A stretch of 64,000 bases of DNA from Lojkania enalia (Eukaryota; Ascomycota; Dothideomycetes; Pleosporales): contig ML986706.1 of assembly GCA_010094045.1 (NCBI GenBank), positions 1 through 64,000 of the forward strand. The letters are read 5' to 3'. Under the pieces are notes generated by a model. That model searched no databases. It saw only the letters and a program-made list of their open reading frames with translations, and had not been told where the DNA came from. Positions 1 to 11,756 of this stretch are shown in pieces; the first letter of the stretch is position 1, and each line of letters begins with the position of its first letter. A program made the translations under genes and the position numbers.

Positions 1-43
<43 letters not shown>
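1..43. repeat. poly(A) homopolymer at window start
   Basis: A run of 43 adenines opens the window. It lies just beyond the 3' end of the minus-strand Boi-like gene, so it could be a genomic poly(A)/poly(T) tract. Its length may be imprecise in assembly. Confidence 0.9.
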
Positions 44-45
<2 letters not shown>

Positions 46-97
46 AAAACATTGCAGAACCTCTTGCTTCCCCCAACTACTACCATCATCATCACTA

Positions 98-3000
98 CTA
101 CTGCACCGGAGAAATCAGACCAGCCGCCCCAAAACCTGGGCTTTTCTTATCCGGCCCCGGCCCCGGATCCCCATTAACATGCATAATGCTCTCCTTCTCC
201 TTCTTATCCCTACTCTCCGCCACCGCCGTCCCTGACTTCCCCGCTACCTCTCCACCCTCCGCATAATCCAACAGCGCCTTCGCATCATCAAGCCCCGAAA
301 TTGCGAGGCCCTTTTCATCTTCCTCATGTATAACGTCCTCTTGGATACTCTTATTCGACTTCTTGCTCCTCTCATCGGACGCGTGATCCACATCGTCGTC
401 GTCCATAAGTGCCGGCGGCCGCTGTCGCATCGCCCGCGCCTTTTCGAGCGTGATCGTCTTCTGTTGGTACGTGGTCGTTATCGACATAGTGTCGTCTCGG
501 TCAATGGTGGCTTTCATCAGCGCCGCCATCCATAGCCTACCTAGTTGGATGTTGTCGACAGCGAAGTAATGGATGACCGGCTTTGTGAACTGCACGCCTT
601 TCTGCAGGCCCGCACGCGGGGGCACGAGCTTGAAGATGAACATGCCGGACATGTCCTCTTCGTTCTTCGCAGCGTCGGCGGCTGCGGCGGTGGGAATCGT
701 CGCATTCTGTGGCGAAGAGGGCGACGATGACGCGCGAGTAAGAGTAGCGTGGAGCCCTGTCAGTTTTTCGTCATTGGCGGGTAGAACACGATGTGAGGAA
801 ATGTCGATTAGGCCTTTCTCCTCAGTGTCATATTCGGTGTAAAAGTAGGAGAGACGTCGACCGCGGAGGACGAACAAGCGAGTCTTCCATGTGGTCATTA
901 AGCTGGAGGACTTCTTTTTCATCCATCCACTATAGTCACAATGTGCCATAGCTTCCTGGGGAGTGATAGCCTCGCGACCTTTCAGATACGCGCTGGTGCT
1001 GTGCTTCTTTGACTTCTTCTTCCCAGTCGCGCCTGTCGACCCGGAGCCGCCAGTCAGCCTCTTCCCAAGCTCGGAATTGTCGAAATCGAAACTCTTCGAC
1101 GTTCCTGAAGGTGTGCTGGAGCCCGTTCGGGTTGGAGATTGCATTGGAGATTCTTTGATCGGCGATGCTGTGATGTCTCCCGCGCTTGCATTTGCTCGTT
1201 CACCGCCGGTGATGGCATCTGATATTGCTCGAAGACCAGCACTCCGCGATTTTTTACCAAAGAAAGAATGAGCATGTGCTGCCGGAGAGGGCGAGGCGCG
1301 ACCCTGAGAAGACGTTTCGCTAGGCGCAACGTGTGGCGACGCTGCAATCGCATCGATACTTGGAGATTCCCCATAATTGAGTTTGGTAACAGCCGGGGGT
1401 GCATCACTTGTAGGCTTTAATGGCCGTACGAACTCAAAGGCGCTGGAACTTCGATGGCTCTTGATACTGGATCCATAATATGCCTTCGCAGCAGGAGAGA
1501 TGGGGCCGGCTGAATCCGCCACCGAATCTGCGCTGCCGATCCTGCTATGCCTGCGATTATAAGCGGCACGCCGTCCGGCTTCGGTACTGTAGCTAGGATT
1601 CCGTGAATGACTTGGGCTATCCTTCTTCCTCAGTACATTTCTGTTCTTGCGGTTGTCAACTTCGCCGCCGGAGAAGTAACCTCGATCGAGTTCAGCAGGA
1701 GTCACGGAGCTCATGCCGTCGCGGTTGGTGGTATCAGTGCTGATAGAATGTGAGTGGTTGGAGGACGAAGACGGTCTTTTGAACTCTTGAGGGGGAGGCT
1801 TTAGCGGTGCACTCATTGTCCAATTGCGGTCGAACGATGGTGTCTTTTTGTGGGGCGTTGGCCCAATGGACGGCGCTGAAGTTGGAGTGGGCGGATTCAT
1901 GGAGTAGTCGATGGATGAATGTCTTCGATTGTGGTTCATGCTTCGAACGGATGCTGCTGACGGTCGTGTTGGCGTCCCGGGCTGCGGAGAGGATGGGGTG
2001 GCATGTACCAATGGCTGAATAGGCTCGCCAACATGAGCATGACTGGGAGAATGCCCCCCAGTAGAGTTCGCGCGTGGAAGCTGTTGGCGAGCGGAGCCGG
2101 GTTTCGAACCTTGGCTTTCCCTGAGGCTGGGAATCCTGGGAAGTACCGCGCCCATAGATGTCGCCCGGCTTCTAAAAGGCTCTGACCCGGGCTCTTCGGG
2201 CCCATCAAATTGCGCAACGAGCCTTGGAGCCTCCTTAACGGTCTTAACTTCCTGTTGCAACGCTTTGATCTTCAACCAAGTGCGCAGCCGTGGCCCAACC
2301 GGCCCAAGTTCAAACTCTTTCAGAAAGATTGTTGCTTGATCCATGCCTAGGAGGACTTCTCCGTTGATTTCCTGCTCGCGGAAGATATCACAGTGCTTCT
2401 TCTCTACGCCAACATCTTCCAAGTATTCTGCTACTCGTGCCGGTGTCCACGACATGACCTCCTGTTCTGTGTGTAACCCGTTCTCCTCGTCTTCCGTCTC
2501 TTGTCCGTTTATGTAGGATAACCTATGATGACTGCTGTATTCGCTTCCAGAATCCCTCAAATCCTTCCCTACTACGCTATGCCTTGGGGTGCTCATGTCC
2601 GTGATATGCTCGTCTATCACGCTCAAAGTCTCGTGCATCACCGGGCTTCCCAATGAACTCTCATCTCCAGCTAATGCCATGCTAATGCTTCGAGGCGCGG
2701 TGGAGAGGGACGGCCTAGGGGCAGACCCTGGTTGCACCCCCGCATTCTGATGGGAAATTTGAAGAGGCGTTGTAGCATGAGTTTCTGCAGGTGGAGCGGA
2801 TTCCATTGCTGGCTGTGCGGAAGCGGGCGGCTCTGATGTTGCTAGTGGTTGAGTAGGGGGGGGTTCAGAGGAGCTGGTCGCTGGTGGGGTGACGACCTGC
2901 GAGCCATGCTGGGAAGCAACAGGCTGGGTAGACGACTGTGATAGCTGTGAAGGTGTCCGTTGGTGGAGTGTAGGGGCCACTGTAGCCTTAGGCGCGGGCC

Positions 3001-3411
3001 GGGTATAGACTGAAGTAGTGTCAGAAACCACAGTACAGCATACATGTTAGACGGTGGTGGTAGAAATTGTTCATCCACATGCAAGATTGGGGAGAGCGCA
3101 CCTTCAGGAAAAAGGCCGGTGTCACCCGTCTGCTGGTTTTTTCCCAGGAACCAGCCGTCGCCGAAGTCGTCGTCGCGTTCAATCAGCTCGATGCGCTCTC
3201 CACGAGCCAGACTAAGCTCGTCCGGGCTCCGGGCCTGGAACTCGTCTGTAGCACCTACATCAGCCCATCGTGTCGCTGTGTTTATGCAATGCGGGGTGCA
3301 TCAAAGATCGGTAGCCAAAGAGGTGCAAGGATGTTCCGGGAGAGAAGACTTACGCACAACGACCAGCATATCACCTGGCCGCGAGAATTCGGTGTGCGAT
3401 CTCGACGCCAT
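98..3411 (-). CDS. Boi1/Boi2-like cell polarity protein (SH3-SAM-PH)
   Basis: Three exons on the minus strand: 3411-3354, 3254-3102 and 3009-98, giving about 1040 residues. Exons 1-2 encode an SH3 domain (about residues 8-70) that ends in GDTGLFPE joined across the second intron to VYTR. A SAM domain (SWTPARVAEYLEDVGV, about 256-323) follows a Ser/Pro-rich stretch. A PH domain (GWMKKKSSSL...TRLFVLRGRRLSYF, from about 764) lies near the C terminus, with long disordered Ser/Pro linkers between. This is the SH3-SAM-PH order of yeast Boi1/Boi2 and fission yeast Pob1, which bind Cdc42/formin and phosphoinositides at growing tips and link polarity to exocytosis. The start ATG at 3411 is followed by MASRSHTEFSRPGDMLVVV, a typical beginning for this SH3. 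Introns are 99 bp (donor GTAAGT) and 92 bp (acceptor TTCAG). The role at hyphal tips is inferred from the family. Confidence 0.9.
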
Positions 3412-4471
3412 GACGAAAGTCGCAGGGAGCGGGTCGTAGGGATGGAGCAAAGGATACAGCTGCTGTTGATGCTGTTGATGCTACTGCTGGCGACTACCAC
3501 CTGCACGGAGCGTAACTGATCATCCTGCACTTGCAGAGAGGAGGTGTGCCAGGTCGGACGTGAGCGCCGGTGGACAGGAAATATGGCGATGGCGTAGGTA
3601 GGCGCCGGAGAATAGAAAGCAGTGCTGTTCGTGTGTATGCGTGTGCGTATGTGCTCTAGCTTAGGTGTCGGCAACGATGATTCAATCGCGGTCTTTCGCT
3701 AGCGAAGAGTGCGGCGACGAGGGCGGGCGGCGAGCGAGTCGATTCTTCCAATGCGGTGATGGGTCGTGTATCGTGGCGTTGAGTTCTTGGTTGAGAGGTC
3801 GAGATTGCGGAACGCCACTAACCCAACGGCCGATGCACCGTCTCCTATTAATTGCTGGTATTAGGCGGAAAGGGAACAACAGAGCCGCCGGCGAGAGCTG
3901 CTCAACGGCCTCACCAGTGGCCTTCACATGCCCACTATGCAGGATATGTAGATGGCGAATAATAATCAAAGTGCGGCGCGGGCGAATGATGCGGGCAGCC
4001 CCTTGGCTTCAGCCTCGCTGCCACACGCTCACGTGACTACGCCACCCGCCCCATCCCACCGAGGGCAGAATGTCTCTAACCTGTTTCTTCTCCCCAAGGC
4101 GTCGGGACGCGTGCGCTAGCCCAGAAAGGGTATGCTTATGGATCCCCTACGCAGTGTCTTGGGGCACATCTATGACACAGCATTTTGCTCTCCGCTACTC
4201 TGTCCTATCCAGCAACAGTATCTTCCTCACGCACAGCCTAAGGGGGGCAAGATTGTTGGGCACCTCCGTTTCGACTCGTTTGAGACGGACGACGACACCT
4301 TTCGTGCAAGGGGGATCGTGGTGCCCCGGAGAAACGCCCCCCTCAACTGCGCCAAACACAAGCATGGTGCCACAGCTTCCATTGCCTCTGTGGTTATTCG
4401 CTGAAGCCTCCTCAAGGCCGCACCGGACACGTTAACTGTACGACGCCTATATATCGAACCAGGCCGCCAAA
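3412..4471. other. divergent intergenic region
   Basis: About 1.06 kb between the divergent Boi-like and SP-RING genes, so it should hold both promoters. Short open frames are present on both strands, but none has recognisable protein character. A TATATAT run sits at 4448-4454, only about 18 bp before the SP-RING start codon, which is close for a TATA box and may lie in the leader. Confidence 0.6.
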
Positions 4472-7400
4472 ATGACGACAGGCCGTCCCTTGTCCAACCC
4501 AAACCAGCACGCCGCGAGAATGGCTGCCATTGAGGCCGCACAGCAGCAGCACACGCTCAATCACGCCCTAGGGAATCTAGGAGGAAGACAGAAGACATGG
4601 ATGGCCATGCATGCCCCGAAGCCTCCCGCTCACGCGCCTTCAGGGTCCAAGCCCAATCCTCCGACGAGATCACAGACAGATCCTCATCCACGTCCTCCCC
4701 AGCAACCGGCCGCGGCCCCTACGAGCCCGACGACAGAAGACGACCGTGAAATTCAACCTCCTTCAAATTCGACTTCTCCGCAGCTGGCCAACATCTTATC
4801 CCGTCCACTCCGCGCCTCTCCTCTGCTATGTCCGAATTCTATCCTCCCTTCACCTGCACCCAGCGAAGAGAACAACGTTGATTTGGCTCCTACGCATGCA
4901 GTTTCGAGCAGCAATGCCTATACTCAACATGAGGAAAACCGGGAAACGGCCATTCGAAACCTAACCGTTGATAGAAGAGGCGATCCTCAGCTACAGTGTT
5001 CCGCTGGGACCAATCAAATTAGTGAACAGCCCGCACACTCATCTAAAAGATCCTTTGCGAATTGCACAGCTGAAGCAAATAAGAGGATCAGGGTCGAGAA
5101 TAGAAGTGCTGAAGTAAGATTGCCGCAGCCACATGCGGCGACAGAAAGAGCGGAGAGCTCGCCAGAGCTTGCACTCCGCTCAAACAATCGCCAGCCTGCT
5201 ATTTCCCGTGCGGGATCTATCCAGCAGGAGCAATCCCGCAGCCAGCCCTTGTCTCCGCAGGTTCACCAAGCTATGGAAGTCCGGCCGCAGGTCTACCCTC
5301 AACAAGGACAAACCCCGCCCCAGACCCAGCACCCATTCGGGTCCTCCCGTGTGCTAGCTAACAACTTGAACCTTCGGCCCGCCCCTTTACTGCCAATCAA
5401 TGCTCCCGCGATGCCTGCCCAGCATTCGCCCGTCTCTGCATCACCTCACCTTCCCTCAGATTATTTCACCCATCAAGAATGCAAAACTGCTTTCGATACC
5501 TTTGTCTCCACCCACCGGCCCATGCCAAGACACCCGAGGGATGCATCACGGCTCGGTGTCCTACGTGACGCTATCGATAAGCAAGATTGGGCTTATCTAA
5601 CTCTACATCAGTACTACTGCCTGTTCACCACTAACCAGCAACTCATTCCCAAGAAGATTCTCTCCAACCCAAATCTGAATAGTGCCCTTCGGTTGCTACA
5701 GGAGGTGCTAGATTCTAACAGCACGTTGTCTTCTGAGGTGATGCATTTCTTCGCCAACTTCCCGTATCCCCTTACACAGATATCACTGAATTGGCCCCGG
5801 AGATACGAGCAAGAGCAGCAAATGTTCCTCAATTTTATGGTCTACTCAGCCAATTTTGACACTTTAAAAGCCGTATGCGCGCAGAGGAAATGCCCTCCCC
5901 TCCCGCGGGACCTATTCCATGACCTCGGCATCGCATCTCTTGTCTTCCAACGCATAGTCTTCACAGCTGTCCTCCGCCGCATATGGGGAGCGTGGGCTCC
6001 TACTCCTCAGCCAGCCCACCAGAGCCAATTCGAAGAAAGCGCTATTAAATTATTCCTGCAGAGTCAGGAGGATTTCGAGCAGCAGGAGAGAAATAGACCC
6101 TTGAATGCGACACTTGAGTATGAACAGCAGAAAAGACTCGCGGAACAGCAGAATTGGGGTGTGCCGCTAAGGGCTTTGTGTGAAAATTATGAAGCCTGCC
6201 TCCGCAATCAAGGCTCACAACAGCCGCACCAAGCTCATCTAGCGCCGGTCTCGGTGCTTCAATGGCAGCAACAACAGCCTCCTCATCGCCAAGTACACCC
6301 CGATTCCCAGCAGCCTTCTCTGTACTCCCAAGCCATACCGCAGTCCGGGCAAGTGCGACGCGGACGCGGACGCGGACGCCCCCGGATATATCCTCTCCCT
6401 CCACAGCAGGTGTCATTTACCCATCCTCCTCCGCCGCCGCCTAGACAGCCACATGACCTTCATTTATTGCCTCCAAAAGGTCTCATTCGGCCTCAACCCG
6501 TCCATCCTAATCCTTCGAAATCCGCCCTCCATCAGGCCTATTTGAGAAGCCCCATCCTTCGACCGCAGTTGGCGAATGCAATGCTGTACCAGTACGTAAA
6601 AGGCTTCGCAATACCCCCAGCACGGCTTGAGAAGGCCGGTGAGCGCATTGAAAAATGGACACTTTCAATGTCCAGTGAGGACATTCGATCTGTCCCTACT
6701 GATGTCCCAGGCCATCCTGGCGATCCCCCTTCCCGGATCATTTATGAAAACAGCCAGCTGTTTCGACTCCGCTGTATCAAGTGGCCTGCCGAAGCTAAGT
6801 TGCCTAATGAGCACTCCTGGGCTGTTGCTGACACCACCTGGATACCGTACACTTATTTCACATTTAATGGCGTTGACCTGCATCCGCGCAAGAAGCTCCA
6901 CCATGGGAAAGATCTACCGATAGACCTTAGTGGTTTGGTTAGAGAGGGGGATAACGCCTTACAAATAGCAGTGTTGAGGCGATCTAGCGATGACACGTAC
7001 CGGAATTTCCTTCTCGCCATCGAGATTGTTGGCACCACAGAGCATCGGACAATCACCAAGAGCTGTCTTTCAATGAATAGAATACCATCAGCGCGAATCA
7101 TAGATGCCATTAAGTCAAGGTTATCCGGGTCAGACGATGATGAGATTGCGATTGTGCAAAGCAACCTCACAATCAACCTCTTTGATCCATTCAGCGCATC
7201 CAAGGTTTGCGATATTCCCGCACGATCCCGGGCTTGCCTCCACAATGATTGCTTCGACCTCGACACATTCCTCACGACGCGAAAGAGAAAGCATGGATCT
7301 TCCGTGGTTGATCATTGGAGGTGTCCCATCTGCAATGGGGATGCGCGCCCGCAATACTTGATAGTGGACGGCTTTCTACAAGAAGTACGAAAATACCTCG

Positions 7401-7582
7401 AGCAGCGCGGAATACTCCAAACCCGTGCTATTGTTGTTGATCAGACCGGAGAATGGAAGCCGAAGGATGGCGCGCAGCAGCGAGAGACTCCTGACAAGAG
7501 TGAGCAGCCTCAGCACACTACAATCACTTCGACAAGCAATATGCAGATGGCCCCTATGGGGATCATCGATATCAGCGATTAA
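4472..7582 (+). CDS. SP-RING (MIZ) zinc finger protein with AT-hook, probable SUMO E3-type factor
   Basis: Single-exon gene of 1036 residues. The first 300 residues are Gln/Pro/Ser-rich and disordered. A basic RGRGRGRPR stretch near residue 630 matches an AT-hook, suggesting contact with AT-rich DNA. The C-terminal third is folded. It ends in an SP-RING: a Cys and His in ACLHNDCFDLDTFL (about 921-935), then HWRCPICNG (about 948-956). That Cys-His-Cys...Cys-Cys spacing is the zf-MIZ signature of Siz/PIAS SUMO ligases and of ZMIZ proteins. Long N-terminal low complexity with a C-terminal SP-RING is more like ZMIZ/Zimp than yeast Siz1, and no SAP domain is seen at the N terminus. SUMO ligation or transcription co-regulation is inferred from the SP-RING; catalytic activity is not shown. 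The start is the first ATG in the frame. Confidence 0.8.
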   Translation: MTTGRPLSNPNQHAARMAAIEAAQQQHTLNHALGNLGGRQKTWMAMHAPKPPAHAPSGSKPNPPTRSQTDPHPRPPQQPAAAPTSPTTEDDREIQPPSNSTSPQLANILSRPLRASPLLCPNSILPSPAPSEENNVDLAPTHAVSSSNAYTQHEENRETAIRNLTVDRRGDPQLQCSAGTNQISEQPAHSSKRSFANCTAEANKRIRVENRSAEVRLPQPHAATERAESSPELALRSNNRQPAISRAGSIQQEQSRSQPLSPQVHQAMEVRPQVYPQQGQTPPQTQHPFGSSRVLANNLNLRPAPLLPINAPAMPAQHSPVSASPHLPSDYFTHQECKTAFDTFVSTHRPMPRHPRDASRLGVLRDAIDKQDWAYLTLHQYYCLFTTNQQLIPKKILSNPNLNSALRLLQEVLDSNSTLSSEVMHFFANFPYPLTQISLNWPRRYEQEQQMFLNFMVYSANFDTLKAVCAQRKCPPLPRDLFHDLGIASLVFQRIVFTAVLRRIWGAWAPTPQPAHQSQFEESAIKLFLQSQEDFEQQERNRPLNATLEYEQQKRLAEQQNWGVPLRALCENYEACLRNQGSQQPHQAHLAPVSVLQWQQQQPPHRQVHPDSQQPSLYSQAIPQSGQVRRGRGRGRPRIYPLPPQQVSFTHPPPPPPRQPHDLHLLPPKGLIRPQPVHPNPSKSALHQAYLRSPILRPQLANAMLYQYVKGFAIPPARLEKAGERIEKWTLSMSSEDIRSVPTDVPGHPGDPPSRIIYENSQLFRLRCIKWPAEAKLPNEHSWAVADTTWIPYTYFTFNGVDLHPRKKLHHGKDLPIDLSGLVREGDNALQIAVLRRSSDDTYRNFLLAIEIVGTTEHRTITKSCLSMNRIPSARIIDAIKSRLSGSDDDEIAIVQSNLTINLFDPFSASKVCDIPARSRACLHNDCFDLDTFLTTRKRKHGSSVVDHWRCPICNGDARPQYLIVDGFLQEVRKYLEQRGILQTRAIVVDQTGEWKPKDGAQQRETPDKSEQPQHTTITSTSNMQMAPMGIIDISD

Positions 7583-8300
7583 AGAAACCCTTCAATTTCT
7601 TTTCCTTCAGTCCACCGGGGCGGCAGCTATATTCTTTTACTAGCGTTCACACCAAGGACCTAGTGGCGTTTTGAATCTTTCCAGTTATACCCAGATCTGT
7701 TTTCTATATATCAACATATACCCATTTTGCACTGACCTTAGAAGGCAGGAGGTCCCTGTCCTCGCTCGGCGATAAGCGGCCGAAAGCACCCCGGATTACT
7801 ATACTTATTTGGCGGGTCTGGCGTAGTGGGCCGGCATGGATGAATAATGATGATATATTTCTCAGGAATTTAACAATTCTTCTTTCGCTTTAGAGAAAAT
7901 CTGCATAAGAGCTCTGCGTGGTGGTTATATGCAACGTGTTGCAGTGGTGACTGCTTTGATAAGCCGTCCATTTGACTATGACATGGCGGTTGATTGTTGG
8001 GTTGAATTATTTGCAGTATAATATTCTATGTAAATTCTAGGGATTTATTCTCACTGAGACACGGCTCTGCCAAAAGGCACAAATGCTAGGTATTTCGTAA
8101 ACTCTATGCGTCTGTCGCTGGATCGAGCGAAGAAATGCTCCGATTGGGCCGATGGCGGGGTAGGCCGGATTCGGGCGACCCCACCTTTGTGCCATTATTG
8201 GGCGGTGCACTTTTTCGAAGAGTCAATCTAAATCGTGGGTCATTCGACCTCCAACAATCGACATACCACGAAAATCAGAGTGAGAGAAAGCCTGCTCGCA
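7583..8300. other. intergenic region upstream of HIS4
   Basis: About 720 bp between the SP-RING gene and HIS4, both on the plus strand. It holds the 3' end of the former and the HIS4 promoter. The only element I can name is a GAGTCA core at 8220-8225. Confidence 0.6.
8220..8225 (-). promoter_or_regulatory. candidate Gcn4/CPC1 general amino-acid control element
   Basis: GAGTCA reads TGACTC on the minus strand, the core of the Gcn4/Cpc1 site, and lies about 75 bp before the HIS4 start codon. HIS4 is a classic general-control target in yeast. A six-base match can occur by chance, so this rests on its position before the expected gene. Confidence 0.45.
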
Positions 8301-10977
8301 ATGGCTCCAGCTCTTCTTGCTGCCATTGACTTGGCCACTTACACCAAGTCCTCTCGAGGCCTAAGCCCGCAAGCATTGACGTTTGTTGGCAATGTTTTTG
8401 CCCGCGTCACCCCCGATGCAATCGATCAAGCACTCGCCCACCTCCAGCAATCCGTCGGCCTCTATGCGAACTACCTTGGCGTCGCCACGCTAACCTCAAT
8501 CGACGATATTCTATCTCTCCTCGACGCCGGAGCCGCCAAGGTCTTCGTTACGCGCCAGCAACTCGACAAACTCAAGACGCTAGACATTGACCAGGACAGA
8601 CTCGCTCTGGTCCTGCCAGGGAACTCAAGACAGGAAATAATAGATGCGATAGCCGGTACACAGGTGGATGTGTACTCCCACCAGGTCAAAGATGTAGAGC
8701 TAGTCGAAGCATGGCTCAAGGAATATGGAACGGATAGGCCTGACGTCTTTGTCTCGTTCGCATCCCCGGATATGGACTCGGTCATGCGCATATCGAGACT
8801 CTCTGCAATACCAGTCATTCCTGCCGAAGCATTGACAATTGATTCGAAGCAGGAGCCAGGGCTGTTGAGCGTTGCGAAATTGGTTGTGGCCAATGCGACT
8901 AGTGATCGACCAGATGGGCTTTTCACTACCCTTGTGACTGATGAGAGAGGAACCGCTCTTGGATTGGTATACAGCAGTGAAGAGAGCATCGCGGAGAGTC
9001 TGCGGACCGGAAGAGGAGTATATCAAAGCCGGAAACGGGGTCTATGGTACAAGGGCGAAAGCAGCGGAGACGTACAAGAGCTCGTCTCAATATCGCTAGA
9101 CTGCGATAACGACTGTCTGCGTTTCGTCGTACGACAGAAGGGCAGGGGTTTCTGCCATTTGGCTACCGCGACGTGTTTTGGGGATTACAATGGTCTGTCC
9201 AAACTCCAACAGACACTTCAAAGCAGGAAAGCGTCGGCGCCTACAGGATCATATACCGCGCGGTTATTCAGCGATCCTCAACTATTAAGAGCCAAAATTC
9301 TAGAAGAGGCTACCGAACTTTGCGATGCAAACACAAAACAAGAGATCGCGTTTGAGGCTGCCGACCTTCTATACTTTGCAATGACAAAATGTGTTTCCGC
9401 AGGAGTGTCGTTGGAAGACGTAGAACGAAATCTTGACGCGAAGAGCATTAAGGTCAAGAGAAGGAAGGGCGACGCAAAACCTGCATTCGTAGCTTCAGCA
9501 ACATCTTCAAATGGTGCAACGAATAGCGCAAAGGAGGTGGTCAAAGAGGCTGCTGAGATACCCAAGAGCCAAGACGATCCCGCCAGTTTGAGAAAGGGAA
9601 GGATTGCAATGCAAAGATACTATACCACAAAAGAAGCCCCTGAGACTATATTATCCGCATTGCAGCGACCTTCACAGCGTTCGAGCGACCAAATAATCTC
9701 AATATGCCGTCCAATTATCGATGCAGTCAAATCACGCGGCGACACTGCACTCCTTGGGTATACCCACAAGTTTGAAAAGGCCACCTCTCTCACCTCGCCC
9801 GTCCTAAAAGCCCCATTCGATCCATCACTAATGCAACTAGCGCCGGAAACAATTAAAGCCATTGATGTATCCTTTGAAAATATTCACAAATTTCACGCAG
9901 CACAAAAAGAAGACAAGCCTCTTATCGTGGAGACAATGCCAGGTGTTGTCTGCTCCCGCTTCTCACGTCCCATTGAGCGCGTCGGTCTATACGTCCCTGG
10001 TGGCACTGCCGTTCTCCCCTCAACAGCCCTCATGCTTGGTGTACCAGCCATGGTTGCAGGCTGCAAGAAAATTGTTCTCGCATCGCCTCCACGAAGAGAT
10101 GGCTCAGTGACACCTGAAATCGTCTATGTAGCCCACAAAGTTGGCGCAGAAGCCATCGTCCTTGCAGGAGGAGCACAGGCTGTTGCAGCCCTGGCGTACG
10201 GGACTGAGAGTGTGTCCAAAGTGGACAAGATCCTCGGGCCTGGCAATCAATTCGTGACTGCGGCGAAGATGATTGTTTCCAATGACACCAATGCTGGCGT
10301 CAGCATCGACATGCCTGCCGGGCCCAGCGAAGTCCTAGTCGTCGCAGACGCGTCCGCCAACCCGGTCTTCGTTGCCTCTGATCTGCTCAGCCAAGCAGAA
10401 CACGGAGTAGATTCCCAGGTCATCCTAATCGCTGTAGGCCTCAACGAGGCCCAGCTAGCCGCGATTGAGGACGAACTCCACAAACAAGCAAATGCCCTCC
10501 CGCGTGTCGATATAGTGCGGGGAGCGATAGCACACTCGTTCACCCTAGCTGTCGATTCCATCGAGGAGGCCATGCGCCTTAGCAATCTCTACGCCCCCGA
10601 ACATCTCATCCTGCAAGTCCAGGATGCCGAGTCCGTCGTCGCGCTCGTCGAGAATGCCGGGAGCGTCTTCGTCGGTCCCTGGACTCCCGAGAGCGTCGGC
10701 GATTACTCCGCCGGCGTAAATCACTCGCTACGTACGTTTACCCTCTTGATTTAAATGTAAAATACTTCTGGGTATATGCTAATGAAGTGCAGCGACGTTC
10801 GGCTACGCGAAACAGTACTCGGGTGTCAATTTGGGATCGTATGTCAAGCATATTACTAGCTCGAATCTTACGAAAGAGGGCTTGAGGAATGTGGGGGGTG
10901 CGGTAATGGAGCTAGCGAGGGTTGAGGAGCTGGAAGCGCATCGGAGAGCGGTTAGTTTGAGGCTAGGCGTAGCGTAG
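8301..10977 (+). CDS. HIS4: trifunctional histidine biosynthesis protein (PRA-cyclohydrolase / PR-ATP pyrophosphatase / histidinol dehydrogenase)
   Basis: Two exons, 8301-10731 and 10793-10977, give 871 residues. After an N-terminal fungal extension comes phosphoribosyl-AMP cyclohydrolase (DCDNDCLRFVVRQKGRGFCH, about 260-290). Phosphoribosyl-ATP pyrophosphatase follows (EEATELCDANTKQEIAFEAADL, about 335-360), and then histidinol dehydrogenase from about 440 to the end (GPGNQFVTAAK, SEVLVVAD, SQAEHGVDSQ). These catalyse steps 2, 3 and the last two oxidations of histidine synthesis in the cytosol. The 61-bp intron (GTACGT..CAG) falls 61 codons before the stop, and splicing restores NHSL-PTFGYAKQYSGVN, a strongly conserved HDH segment. 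Reading through it would stop within a few codons. The in-frame sequence before 8301 has only GTG, so this ATG is the start. The length fits filamentous-fungal orthologues, somewhat longer than the yeast protein. Confidence 0.96.
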
Positions 10978-11756
10978 ATGATGGCAAGTTGACACACTTT
11001 TTTTGGCAGTGGGAAGAGGTGTTGGAATTAAGACTTAGAGCGGGATTGGATTTAGTGTGGAATGATGATGTTATTGAAAAGATAGTGTAAATTGGCTAGA
11101 AGAATTATCTTACAAGCGAGAACTTAAAAGTTTTTTCCCCTGCTGATATTCTTGTGAGACGGTTGGGAAGACAGATCGCGAGCGAATATCTCGTATGCAT
11201 TATGCGGCTCACAACATGCCATTAAACGGCCACGCACCTACAGGCCGGGTATTGATAATTCCAAATAACCAGCAGAGCTGGTGCTTAGCAGCTCAAAACC
11301 CTATAAACTGTAGTCTAGGTCCCGCTATGTTTTGTAACATACCAATTAATCGCTCGTCGGGACGGTTTCGCTCTGCTGAGTTGCATGTAGTGCAATGAGG
11401 CATAGCGGACCACGATTACTCTAGCTTATCCCACGCTGCCGAGGTGGAGGGGTTATTACGGGTATCACATCCCAATCAAGCCCACGACATATTACCTCTC
11501 CAATCAGAAAACTTCGCAACCCAGCCCGCGCTTTAGGTTCCTCAATCAGGCATCACACTGCAATCCAGCGGTTTGGTCAAGGATGTCACAGGCATACAGC
11601 CGGTTCGGCCGAGAAACCCACATGCATCTCCGCAAACTAACCTAGACCTCTGTGAACTCGGAACTGCCCCCCGCTTTCAAGCCCTAATGTATCTCAATTT
11701 CGCATTCTAGATTCTCTTTGACCTCCTTCTATTCTACAATTTACTTGCGCTCCAAG
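10978..11756. other. intergenic region between HIS4 and epoxide hydrolase
   Basis: About 780 bp carrying the HIS4 3' end and the promoter of the next plus-strand gene. No conserved open frame, repeat or RNA gene is apparent. Confidence 0.55.
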
